12,142 bases of DNA from Methanoregula sp. UBA471 (GTDB lineage: Archaea; Halobacteriota; Methanomicrobia; Methanomicrobiales; Methanospirillaceae). The DNA is taken from positions 1 to 12,142 of the forward strand of contig DADT01000076.1 in NCBI GenBank assembly GCA_002495065.1. The letters are read 5' to 3'. Positions 1 through 6,800 of the stretch are shown piece by piece. Position 1 is the stretch's first letter, and each line of letters starts with the position of its first letter. Made by a program: the position numbers and the translations under genes. The notes under the pieces are model-generated. The model worked only from the letters and a program-made list of their open reading frames with translations, ran no database searches and was not told the origin of the DNA.

Positions 1-543
1 TGCGGGACCGGGGTCCTGCTCGGGCTCATCTTTGTTCTGGCCCATCTTCCGATCATCTTGCTTATGCTACCAGTTACGGTGCTGTTCCTGGGCATCGTTG
101 CAGATCCGGAAGAGACCCATGCGGTGTGGTACGGTATGCTGAACACGCTTGGCATCTTTGACGTTTCCACATTGTCAGATGCTGAGAATGTAAACTATAC
201 GCAGGAAAAACATTACTTCTGGTTCGGGGAAGTGATGATGGCCAGTAATTTGGCAGGAAGCATTGCAGTTCCTGCCGGGATCTGGTTTGCAGGACTGACT
301 GAGATCTCCCTGGCATTTATTGGGGCTGCTGTTCTGTTTCTACCACTCTTTGTGTTCATGCCTAAGCTTATTCAGCGGGGTATGAAGGCCGACACAGATG
401 CAGTCATCGATGCATTCGGGAAGAACGAGCAGGTAAAAAAAGTGTTCTGGACTATGTTCGTCGCGATGGTCGGTGTGGTTGTGACCCGGGTTGTGGATCC
501 GGTGACAGCTCATCAGGTGGTGGAGATGATTATGGGAATGTGA
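1..543 (+). CDS. Membrane protein of unknown function, 3' part only
   Basis: The frame is open from the first base of the window to a TGA at 541-543, so this is the C-terminal 180 residues of a gene that starts outside. I do not recognise the family. The visible part has hydrophobic stretches at about residues 5-35, 80-95 and 98-118, and one near the C-terminus (about 148-163). A polar loop lies between the first two, and a charged segment (RGMKAD to EQVKK) lies between the last two. This fits an integral membrane protein with at least four helices. The final segment, with the residues RVVDPVTAHQVV, is present a second time about 800 bases downstream in a broken copy. The gene faces the convergent HEAT-repeat gene. 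No substrate or pathway can be assigned. Confidence 0.75.
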   Translation, partial: CGTGVLLGLIFVLAHLPIILLMLPVTVLFLGIVADPEETHAVWYGMLNTLGIFDVSTLSDAENVNYTQEKHYFWFGEVMMASNLAGSIAVPAGIWFAGLTEISLAFIGAAVLFLPLFVFMPKLIQRGMKADTDAVIDAFGKNEQVKKVFWTMFVAMVGVVVTRVVDPVTAHQVVEMIMGM

Positions 544-674
544 TGCTGGTTGGGATTGGAGGCAGCAGACCCCGGCGCCTCTTTTTAATTCTGATTTACT
601 GTTTGCCGGTGAACAGGTACACTCCTTTCGGTACGGTGATTTCGAAGCGGGCGCATTTCCCGGCTTTACCGGTA

Positions 675-1055
675 TCAGTTCCCCTGGATTTTTCCCAATG
701 CTTCGGCTGCTTTCCCCCGTGTTATTTCATCCTCATCATTCAACGCCAGCCTGAGTGCATCTACTGCCGTTTCTGATTTTATCTCACCGAGTGCCCATGC
801 AGCCCCATGCCTGACATAGACATGGTTGTCTTTCAGGGCCACAATAAGTGGTTCTACAGCCTTTTCCGATTTGCTGTGTCCAAGTGCCCCGGCTGCGGAA
901 GAACGGACAATTTCGTCAGGATCTTTAAGTTTCTGAATGAGTTGTTCAACGGATTTTTCTGCGGGGATATCTGACGGTACGGCTGTATCAGCACGGGCAG
1001 GCTCGACTCTATCGTGAACCAATATTCTTGACTTCTTTTTACTTTTTGAGACCAT
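675..1055 (-). CDS. Small HEAT-repeat (PBS-lyase type) protein
   Basis: The 126-aa product has a Lys/Arg-rich N-terminus (about residues 1-20), a short linker, then three consecutive repeats of about 31 residues filling residues 33-126. Each has the pattern of a helix with xxLxxxLxD, then VR and an AAxALG helix. This is the signature of HEAT_2 or PBS-lyase HEAT-like repeats, which form protein-binding solenoids. No catalytic motif is visible, so a scaffold or adaptor role is the family expectation; the partner is unknown. The start ATG at 1053-1055 has GGTGGTGA about 7 bases upstream, close to the archaeal ribosome binding consensus. The gene is convergent with the membrane-protein gene on its left. 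It sits between two copies of that gene's 3' end, which suggests insertion or rearrangement here. Confidence 0.8.
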   Translation of the reverse strand: MVSKSKKKSRILVHDRVEPARADTAVPSDIPAEKSVEQLIQKLKDPDEIVRSSAAGALGHSKSEKAVEPLIVALKDNHVYVRHGAAWALGEIKSETAVDALRLALNDEDEITRGKAAEALGKIQGN

Positions 1056-1261
1056 AATATGTCACCACCTTTTTGCTGGAACTTTCCTGATATGACGGAT
1101 GTCGGGATATTGTATGGATATTTTCCTGTAATTTGTGCGTATTTGAACTGTCATATCTGGGCAGAGCATGTGGATATCTATCAAAGGTATATTTAGAGAT
1201 TTGCAGCTCACGGATTAACGCAACCATGCTTTGAAACGGATGAAGGTATTACGGATGTAAC

Positions 1262-1345
1262 CTGGCCGGGCTGGTGCTGGCCCGGGTTGTAGACCCGGTG
1301 ACAGCTCATCAGGTGGTGGGGATGATTACGGGGATTGGAGTGTGA
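1262..1345 (+). pseudogene. Broken second copy of the 3' end of the upstream membrane-protein gene
   Basis: Positions 1281-1332 match 485-536 at 48 of 52 bases by eye. The same reading frame gives the residues RVVDPVTAHQVV and closes with a TGA at 1343-1345. Weaker protein-level similarity extends left to about 1262 (AGLVLAR against VGVVVTR). Further upstream the frame meets a TGA at 1241-1243 with no plausible start, so no complete gene is present. Two of the four substitutions in the matched part are synonymous, which suggests it was once a translated paralogue. The simplest reading is the relic of a tandem paralogue whose body was lost when the HEAT-gene segment arrived or was rearranged. 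A repeat created by element integration is an alternative. Confidence 0.6.
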
Positions 1346-1392
1346 ATTGAACTCCCTTCCCTATTTATCTTCAGTCGGAGAAACCTGATAAT

Positions 1393-1587
1393 TCAGGCCT
1401 CATAGGCAACAAGGATTGCCCCGGTGTCTTTTTCTGCGACTTTTAACTTTGCGATCTCCGCCGCAGTAAGTTTCTTGTAAGGATGAACCTTCTCGTATGC
1501 AATCAGGGTCACCCCGAGTTTCTGTTCGAGGGCACGGATCTCTTTGATGGGTGCCTCATCGAGTTTTGCCGGTCGTACACACTCCAT
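1393..1587 (-). CDS. 64-aa protein made of two tandem copies of a 31-residue unit
   Basis: I do not recognise a named family. The start chosen is the ATG at 1585-1587. Its GGTGA ribosome binding site lies on the minus strand at 1594-1598, six bases upstream, and the alternative TTG at 1593 would sit against that site. The product is 64 aa. Residues 9-32 and 40-63 align without gaps, with 9 of 24 identical (shared L, A, I, E, G, L, A, Y, E). Each copy has a charged helix followed by a strand-like segment ending in AYE (LGVTLIAYE and TGAILVAYE), so the protein is probably a pseudo-symmetric alpha-beta mini-protein. There is no signal peptide, membrane helix or Cys pair. A clear TATA box at 1621-1633 suggests it is transcribed on its own. 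Function unknown. Confidence 0.7.
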   Translation of the reverse strand: MECVRPAKLDEAPIKEIRALEQKLGVTLIAYEKVHPYKKLTAAEIAKLKVAEKDTGAILVAYEA

Positions 1588-1620
1588 AAACAATCACCAT
1601 GGGTCATTATCCTGCACGGT

Positions 1621-1633
1621 GGATATATATTTT
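1621..1633 (-). promoter_or_regulatory. TATA box for the 64-aa protein gene
   Basis: On the minus strand this reads AAAATATATATCC. A start point about 25 bases further on would be near 1602. That gives a leader of about 15 bases which still contains the GGTGA site. Confidence 0.5.
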
Positions 1634-1995
1634 CCCGAAAATGGACTTGGAACAGCTCATATTTTTCTAAGTTGTATGAGACAAGGGTTGTTCGATTCCT
1701 GATATTATCCTGCTCCCCTTGTCAATAAAAAAAATGCCGGTTTATAGAATAACTATCAATATTCACTCACCTGGCAAGAAGCACATCTATTTCATGATTG
1801 ATATCAAGGAAATAAAAATAAGTCCTATATGGGTTCCGATTCCTGCTCATAGGGGATAGGGAGCTCGACAACAGGGGGCAGTTCGGGAAAGAACGATGAT
1901 GACAGACAGGAGGGTCAGATTTTCTACCTGTCGCTGCTGGTATTCGTGTTTTTCTGGTCCATCGTAAAATTCCCATAAAAAAATCAATAAGCAAA
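1634..1995. other. Intergenic region without a convincing gene
   Basis: This stretch separates divergent transcription units. Open frames exist on the minus strand (about 1767-1994) and there is a 21-codon one on the plus strand near 1795. Neither has a ribosome binding site, family resemblance or coding-like composition. There are poly-A tracts at 1727-1734 and 1974-1982. I see no riboswitch, tRNA or repeat array. Confidence 0.5.
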
Positions 1996-2021
1996 TTTTA
2001 ATTAAGTTAAAACAAATAAAC
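1996..2021 (+). promoter_or_regulatory. AT-rich promoter region of the btuCDF operon
   Basis: TTTTAATTAA at 1996-2005 and ACAAATAAAC at 2012-2021 are both possible TATA elements. They would give a leader of roughly 50-65 bases. AAGTT at 2004-2008 and AACTT at 2019-2023 form an imperfect inverted repeat over this region that could serve as an operator. Which box is used cannot be decided from sequence. No cobalamin riboswitch box is visible in the leader. Confidence 0.35.
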
Positions 2022-2092
2022 TTGTGCTAAACTTCATTCCGCCTCCTAATCCGACCCATAATCCTAATTATCCCATGGAGCGATAACCTGCT

Positions 2093-3040
2093 TTGACCAG
2101 AACTATCCCGATCATCATCGTCCTGACCTTCGCTGCTATCCTGACAATTGTACTCTGCACGTTAACCGGCCCGGCTGGCTTTGGCTTCCCCTCTAGTGGG
2201 CCCGGTGCTGCTGACATCGTCGGGAGCATACGGCTCCCCCGTGTCCTTGCTGCATTTTTCGTAGGCGCAAGCCTTGCGGTTGCCGGTGCGGCTATGCAGG
2301 CGCTCTTCCGGAACCCGATGGCTGATCCTTACATCCTCGGGACTTCATCGGGAGGGGCGCTCGGTGCATCGGTTGCCATCATCTTTCTCGGCGGCCTCTT
2401 CGTCCCCGTCTTCGCATGGGCCGGCGCCGTCATTGCAATCGTTATCGTCTGGTCGATTGCCGGGCGCAAGGGAGTGATCTCTGTCGAAACCCTGCTGTTG
2501 ACCGGTATCGCCGTCTCGTTCTTCTTCTCGGCTATTGTTTCGTTCCTGATCGCAATCGCCGGAGAGAACGTCCACCAGATCATCTTCTGGCTCATGGGCG
2601 GGTTCTGGAACGCGTCGGCATCCGATGCGATCCTCTCGGCCTGCATTCTCGTTCCGGCCGGCCTCCTCCTCTTCTTCATGGGCCGGGACCTCAACGCCCT
2701 CTCGTTGGGAGAGGAAACCGCCGCCCACCTCGGCATCGATGCAGCACGTGCCCGCTGGTCGGTACTGGGCGCGAGCACCCTTCTTGTTGCCGGTGCCGTC
2801 TCAATCGCCGGTTCCATTGGTTTTGTCGGTCTCGTCACTCCACACATTGTCCGGATGCTCCTTGGCCCCGACAACCGCGTGGTCATCCCGGCCTGCATCC
2901 TTGCCGGAGGGATCCTTCTTGTCGTCTCAGACACCATCACCCGCACGTTCTTCTCCGATCTCCCGGTCGGGATCATCACCGCATTCATCGGTGCGCCGTT
3001 CTTCATCTGGCTGATCCACAAGAGGGGGGAAACCCTATGA
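2093..3040 (+). CDS. btuC: BtuC-like FecCD-family ABC importer permease
   Basis: This 315-aa integral membrane protein is the channel subunit of a type II (vitamin B12/iron-chelate class) importer. It is hydrophobic almost throughout, consistent with the family's usual ten helices. It has the family hallmarks RLPRVLAA at about residue 46, and GAAMQALFRNPMADPY followed by LGTSSGGALGAS at about 65-90. Near 240 it has GFVGLVTPHIVRM, the loop that couples to the ATPase. The start is a TTG at 2093-2095. It is the first possible start after an in-frame TAA at 2084, with GGAG at 2077-2080 a little far upstream (12 bases). The stop overlaps the ATPase start in an ATGA. The product is slightly shorter than typical BtuC (about 325-350), mainly at the N-terminus. 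Cobalamin is the likely ligand because of the BtuF-like partner, but other chelates are possible. Confidence 0.88.
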   Translation: MTRTIPIIIVLTFAAILTIVLCTLTGPAGFGFPSSGPGAADIVGSIRLPRVLAAFFVGASLAVAGAAMQALFRNPMADPYILGTSSGGALGASVAIIFLGGLFVPVFAWAGAVIAIVIVWSIAGRKGVISVETLLLTGIAVSFFFSAIVSFLIAIAGENVHQIIFWLMGGFWNASASDAILSACILVPAGLLLFFMGRDLNALSLGEETAAHLGIDAARARWSVLGASTLLVAGAVSIAGSIGFVGLVTPHIVRMLLGPDNRVVIPACILAGGILLVVSDTITRTFFSDLPVGIITAFIGAPFFIWLIHKRGETL

Positions 3041-4335
3041 CCGGCCAGTACAGCATTAATGCCGAAGACCTTCATGCGGGATATGGCACTCAGGATATCG
3101 TCAAATCCATAAGCTGTTCTTTTGCCCCGGGCACCTTCATTGGTATCATCGGGCCGAATGGTTCCGGCAAGACCACGCTGCTCAAGGCATTCAGCCGCGT
3201 GATACCCGCAAGCGGCATTCTTGAACTTGACGGAAAAGCGGTCAGCGACTTTACCCCGGCTGAACTCGGCATGGCGCTCGGGTTTGTCCCGCAGGACGAG
3301 GGTCGCCCGTTCTCCTACACGGTGCTGCAGGTAGTCCTGATGGCCCGGTATGCCCGGACCAGCCGGTTTGCCGCGCTCACGCCCGACGATTATGCCCGGT
3401 GCCACCGTGCTCTCGATGAGACCGGCGTCGCACACCTTGCCGACCGGTCTATCCGGACCCTGAGCGGTGGCGAGTGGCAGCGGGTGCTCATCGCCCGGGC
3501 ACTTGCGCAGGATACGAACGTGCTCCTTTTGGATGAACCAACCTCGCACCTTGATCTCGCCCACCAGTCCGATATCCTCACCCTCCTCCGTGATCTGGCG
3601 GCTTCAGGTGCCACCATCATCGGTGTCTTTCACGACCTTAACCTCGCGGCGCTCTACTGCGACCGGCTCATCATGATCAAGAATGGGCAGATGGTAGCCG
3701 ACGGCACCCCGGATACGGTCCTGACTCCGGAAAAGATCCGGGAAGTCTATAGTGCTGAGGTGGTTACATCCTGCCACCCGGCCACCGGCCGGACCTTCTT
3801 GATGCCTGTCAAAGCCATAAACGGGAACGTATTACCCTTAAAATCCTTAAACGTACAGGTCATCTCCGGTGGCGGAAGCGGGTCCGGACTCTTGCACTTC
3901 CTTACAGGCAGGGGACTGTCCGTCTCAGCCGGTATCCTCGCCACCACGGACACTGATTATATCACGGCAAAAGTGCTGGAACTCGCCTGTATTCCGGTCC
4001 TGCCGTTCTCCCGGATCCCGGTCTATGCGCTGGAGAAGTTGAAAGCGATGCTGGCACAGGCTGACCGCGTCGTCCTCTCAGTTCACCCGATAGGGGCCGG
4101 CAACCTGCCGGTCCTTCTGGCGCTCTGCGATATGGATCCGGCCCGGATCATCATCCACCTGCCGGAAGGCAGGGAGTTTGCCTCGTATGATTTTACCAAA
4201 GGCACCGCAGCCGCAGCCTGCCAAGGTCTGTGCGCTGCGGGTGCACCATGCACTTCCACGTATGACGGGATACTCAGGCTCCTGTCGCCCAACTTTAACG
4301 GTGACGAAAACCATGAAACCAGGAACACAAATTAA
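3037..4335 (+). CDS. btuD: BtuD-like ABC importer ATPase with a C-terminal extra domain
   Basis: The 432-aa protein energises the BtuC channel. The N-terminal ATPase domain (about 1-255) has Walker A GPNGSGKTT at 39-47, signature LSGGE at 142-146, Walker B LLLDEP with D166 and E167, and the switch H199. All are intact. From about 256 a further 175 residues follow, absent from bacterial BtuD (about 250 aa). They include a glycine-rich turn (ISGGGSGSG) near 273 and alternating strand-helix segments ending near HLPEGREFASYDF. This looks like a separate alpha-beta domain of unknown role. It does not show the CbiZ amidohydrolase pattern I would expect if it were that known fusion. The ATG at 3037 overlaps the btuC stop, with GGGGGGA just upstream. 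The 3' end overlaps btuF by 23 bases, so translation is probably coupled. Confidence 0.87.
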   Translation: MTGQYSINAEDLHAGYGTQDIVKSISCSFAPGTFIGIIGPNGSGKTTLLKAFSRVIPASGILELDGKAVSDFTPAELGMALGFVPQDEGRPFSYTVLQVVLMARYARTSRFAALTPDDYARCHRALDETGVAHLADRSIRTLSGGEWQRVLIARALAQDTNVLLLDEPTSHLDLAHQSDILTLLRDLAASGATIIGVFHDLNLAALYCDRLIMIKNGQMVADGTPDTVLTPEKIREVYSAEVVTSCHPATGRTFLMPVKAINGNVLPLKSLNVQVISGGGSGSGLLHFLTGRGLSVSAGILATTDTDYITAKVLELACIPVLPFSRIPVYALEKLKAMLAQADRVVLSVHPIGAGNLPVLLALCDMDPARIIIHLPEGREFASYDFTKGTAAAACQGLCAAGAPCTSTYDGILRLLSPNFNGDENHETRNTN

Positions 4336-5341
4336 AACCACGCTCCGCATGACCCTGCTGGCCATGACCGTGATGCTTGTCCTCTGCCCGATGCCCGTAT
4401 CCGCAATTACCGTCACGGACGATGCCGGTACAACCATCACCCTCAACACAACACCGGAACGCATCGTGTCGCTCTCACCGTCCAACACCGAGAACCTTGC
4501 AGCCCTCGGTCTGCTTGACAAGGTTGTCGGGGTCACGGATGTCTGCGATTATCCCCCCGAAGTGAAAAACAAGACCCGGGTAGGGGGCTATTCTGCGATC
4601 AGCATCGAAAAGGTTGCGGCGGTGAAACCGGACCTTGTCATTGCATCGGACAAAACACCCAAGGAGACCGTCAGCCGGATTAAAGAGATTGGTGTGCCGG
4701 TCATTGTTATAGCACCAAAGAATGTCGATCACGTTATCCGCGATATCGGCATGATCGGCAGGATTACGGGAACAGAGACCCGGGCTGAAGACCTTGTGGC
4801 AAATATCACCAGGCGAATTGCAAAAGTTTCAGCCGTCCCCGGTTCCAACAGCCCGACCGTTGCCCATGTAGTCTATTACAAGCCGCTGACCGTGAGCGGC
4901 AACACGACAATGCAGAACGATATTATTTCCCGTACTGGCGGGACAAATGTTTTTGCCGGCCGGAATGGCTGGAGAACGGTATCTCTTGAAGAATTCCTGC
5001 TCGCCAACCCCGATATCATCATCGTCAGTGGTGGGGGAGGGATGGATTCCTCAGGGAGGGATGTGATCCTCGATGATTTCATGACCAATTCCCAGTACGC
5101 TTCCCTCTCGGCCGTCAAAAACCATCATGTGTATGCCATCAATGCCGACATCATCAGTCGGCCCGGCCCGCGGATCGCGGATGCGGCAGAAGAAGTCAGC
5201 CGTATTATTTCGGCTATTGAGGAAGACCGTGTTGCACAACAGCCCGTTACCGTTCCGGGCACGACCGCGAAAACCCCTGGCTTTTCCGCAATCATTGCAG
5301 TTCTTGGATTCATCGCTGTTGTTATCGCGATAAAGAAGTAA
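4313..5341 (+). CDS. btuF: BtuF-like cobalamin-class binding protein with a PGF-CTERM-like anchor
   Basis: The 342-aa extracytoplasmic protein captures ligand for the BtuCD importer. The ATG at 4313 was chosen because GGTGA lies at 4300-4304, eight bases upstream, and it gives a proper signal peptide (basic start, hydrophobic core 13-25, likely cut after PVSA at 31). Longer in-frame starts would run inside btuD. The mature part has the class III binding-protein pattern: TVTDDAG, then RIVSLSPSNTENLAALGL with VVGVTDVCDYPPEV, typical of BtuF. The second lobe includes NPDIIIVSGGGG and ends near residue 300. A Thr/Pro linker then leads to PGF at 322-324, a hydrophobic helix and a terminal KK. This tripartite tail is the PGF-CTERM form recognised by archaeosortase in methanogens and haloarchaea. 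There is no lipobox. It is the last gene of the operon. Confidence 0.87.
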   Translation: MKPGTQIKTTLRMTLLAMTVMLVLCPMPVSAITVTDDAGTTITLNTTPERIVSLSPSNTENLAALGLLDKVVGVTDVCDYPPEVKNKTRVGGYSAISIEKVAAVKPDLVIASDKTPKETVSRIKEIGVPVIVIAPKNVDHVIRDIGMIGRITGTETRAEDLVANITRRIAKVSAVPGSNSPTVAHVVYYKPLTVSGNTTMQNDIISRTGGTNVFAGRNGWRTVSLEEFLLANPDIIIVSGGGGMDSSGRDVILDDFMTNSQYASLSAVKNHHVYAINADIISRPGPRIADAAEEVSRIISAIEEDRVAQQPVTVPGTTAKTPGFSAIIAVLGFIAVVIAIKK

Positions 5342-5592
5342 CGGGGGATATTGATTCAATCATATATAACGAGATCATCCTGCCGGAAGAAACCTAGCTT
5401 CTTCTCTCAAATGGGGAGACAATAGTGTAAGGGAAAGTTCCATCAGAGTCCACTTGCATTACTAAGCGCAACGTGCTTTCCATGTCATGGCTCACTGGGG
5501 CTCCGTCCATCGCCATGTGTGTTTCTTTCGGATAAATCCCAATACTATTAACCAATTTTTACACTTTCGTAACTCTTAATGTTAAATCAAAA
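5342..5592. other. Intergenic region with nested inverted repeats
   Basis: This gap follows btuF. TATATAA at 5363-5369 could be a promoter. After it come GAAGAA at 5386-5391 facing TTCTTC at 5399-5404. Then a nested pair follows: GGAAAG 5432-5437 with CTTTCC 5476-5481, enclosing TTGC 5454-5457 with GCAA 5468-5471. CCATGTCATGG lies at 5480-5490. No convincing ORF is present; a 30-codon frame near 5485 has no ribosome binding site. It could be a 3' untranslated structure, a small RNA or chance. Confidence 0.3.
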
Positions 5593-5604
5593 TTTTTTTA
5601 TAAG
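5593..5604 (+). promoter_or_regulatory. TATA box of the second transporter operon
   Basis: TTTTTTTATAAG is preceded by an A-rich stretch that could be the BRE. A start point about 26 bases on would be near 5625, only some 8 bases before the ATG at 5633. No ribosome binding site is visible before that ATG. The first gene therefore appears to be read from a leaderless or near-leaderless message. Confidence 0.5.
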
Positions 5605-5632
5605 ATTTAGTGCTACATAGATCGAAATTCGT

Positions 5633-6790
5633 ATGAAAAAGATTATTGTAAGCACCCTGATAATAGCGGCGATTCTTATCGCTCTCCTCGTTTCTGCTGG
5701 ATGCACTGCGCAGAGTACCCCGCAGAGTTCTGCACAAATGAATCCACAAACCACTCCGCAAACCGAAACCGGAAAAATTACCATCACCGATATGGCCAAC
5801 CGTACCGTTGAAATCAAAAAAGATCCCCAGCGGATTATCGGTGTCGGAGCCGGTGCCCTGCGGATGATTGCCTATCTCCAGGCTGCTGACAGAGTAGTTG
5901 GTGTGGATGATCGCGAACAGATAAAGTACAACACGTCCGGGTTCGGTATGCCGTCAGGAATTGACAAGCCCTACAATCTCGCAAATCCGGACCTCTCGAC
6001 AAGGCCATTCATTGGCGGAAAGACTGGTGACCCGGAATTGATCGCAGCGCAAAATCCGGACGTGGTTTTCTATACGTTCACCACTGGCAAAGACGCCCAG
6101 ACTTTGCAGGAGAAAAGTGGCTGTCCTGTCGTAGCCCTGACAACAGGTGATCTCGGCAAGAACAAGGAGGTTTTCTACCAGTCGTTGAGGCTGATGGCAA
6201 AGATCCTTGGTAAAGAGGAGCGGGCAGAGTCGATCACCTCGTATATTGACAGGACAATAAGCGATCTCAAAGACCGTACAAAGGATATCCCGGTAGATAA
6301 ACGTCCGCGTGTTTATGTTGGTGGTATTGCGTTCAATGGTGCACACGGATTCCTCTCCACTGACCCCGCGTATTCACCGCTGCTCATGGTGAACGGCAAC
6401 AATGTTGCAGCCTCCGCAAGTGGCGGTGGACAGATAATGATCGACAAGGAAAAACTGCTGGACTGGAAACCCGATATCATCTTTGTCGATGAGGCTAGTT
6501 ATGCTCTCGTCAAAGAAGATCTCAAAGACCCGGTCTATCAGTCTCTTCCGGCAGTAAAGAACGGCCGTGTTTACGGTGTCATGCCCTATAACTGGTACGC
6601 CAACAATTACGACACTGTTCTCGCTGACGCATATTTCATTGGAAAGACTCTCTATCCGGAACAGTTTGCCGATGAGGATCCTGCACAAAAAGCCGATGAG
6701 ATCTACACATTCCTCAACGGGAAACCGGTGTACAGTGATATGAAAGCGCTCTTTGGCGGATTTGTGCCATTCTCCTCGCTTGTGAAATGA
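5633..6790 (+). CDS. Lipoprotein substrate-binding protein of an iron-chelate/cobalamin-class ABC importer
   Basis: The 385-aa protein begins with a lipoprotein signal: MKK, a hydrophobic core, then LVSAGC with the lipid-bearing Cys at 24. A Thr/Gln/Ser/Pro-rich spacer (about 25-45) tethers it to the membrane. The binding domain opens with KITITDMANRTVEIKKDPQRI, the usual N-terminal strand of class III (FecB/BtuF/FepB-like) binding proteins. Lobe one ends near LIAAQNPDVVFYT and lobe two includes LDWKPDIIFVDE and LPAVKNGRVYGVMPYNW. The C-terminal part (FIGKTLYPEQF, then ADEIYTFLNG) is common in archaeal proteins annotated for iron or oxyanion uptake. The ligand cannot be read. It differs from the BtuF upstream in sequence and in anchoring. 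It heads an operon with a methyltransferase 10 bases downstream. Confidence 0.85.
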   Translation: MKKIIVSTLIIAAILIALLVSAGCTAQSTPQSSAQMNPQTTPQTETGKITITDMANRTVEIKKDPQRIIGVGAGALRMIAYLQAADRVVGVDDREQIKYNTSGFGMPSGIDKPYNLANPDLSTRPFIGGKTGDPELIAAQNPDVVFYTFTTGKDAQTLQEKSGCPVVALTTGDLGKNKEVFYQSLRLMAKILGKEERAESITSYIDRTISDLKDRTKDIPVDKRPRVYVGGIAFNGAHGFLSTDPAYSPLLMVNGNNVAASASGGGQIMIDKEKLLDWKPDIIFVDEASYALVKEDLKDPVYQSLPAVKNGRVYGVMPYNWYANNYDTVLADAYFIGKTLYPEQFADEDPAQKADEIYTFLNGKPVYSDMKALFGGFVPFSSLVK

Positions 6791-6800
6791 GGATGCGGAG

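Noticed and set aside
1039..1227. 62-codon minus-strand frame overlapping the HEAT start
   Set aside because: It overlaps the HEAT gene's ribosome site and leader and has no ribosome site or recognisable motif of its own.
1767..1994. 75-codon minus-strand frame in the intergenic region
   Set aside because: TTG start, no ribosome site, composition not protein-like, no family resemblance.
2022..2092. Possible cobalamin riboswitch before the BtuC gene
   Set aside because: The leader is too short and lacks any recognisable B12-box or conserved core.
2416..3036. In-frame extension upstream of the BtuD start
   Set aside because: The extension overlaps btuC, is Arg/His/Pro-rich and unlike a protein domain. 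The ATG at 3037 with a purine-rich site just before it is the natural start.
2329..3564. Long minus-strand open frame of 411 codons
   Set aside because: It lies opposite the BtuC and BtuD genes, is Arg/Pro/Thr-rich with no family features, and is explained as a shadow of high-GC coding sequence.
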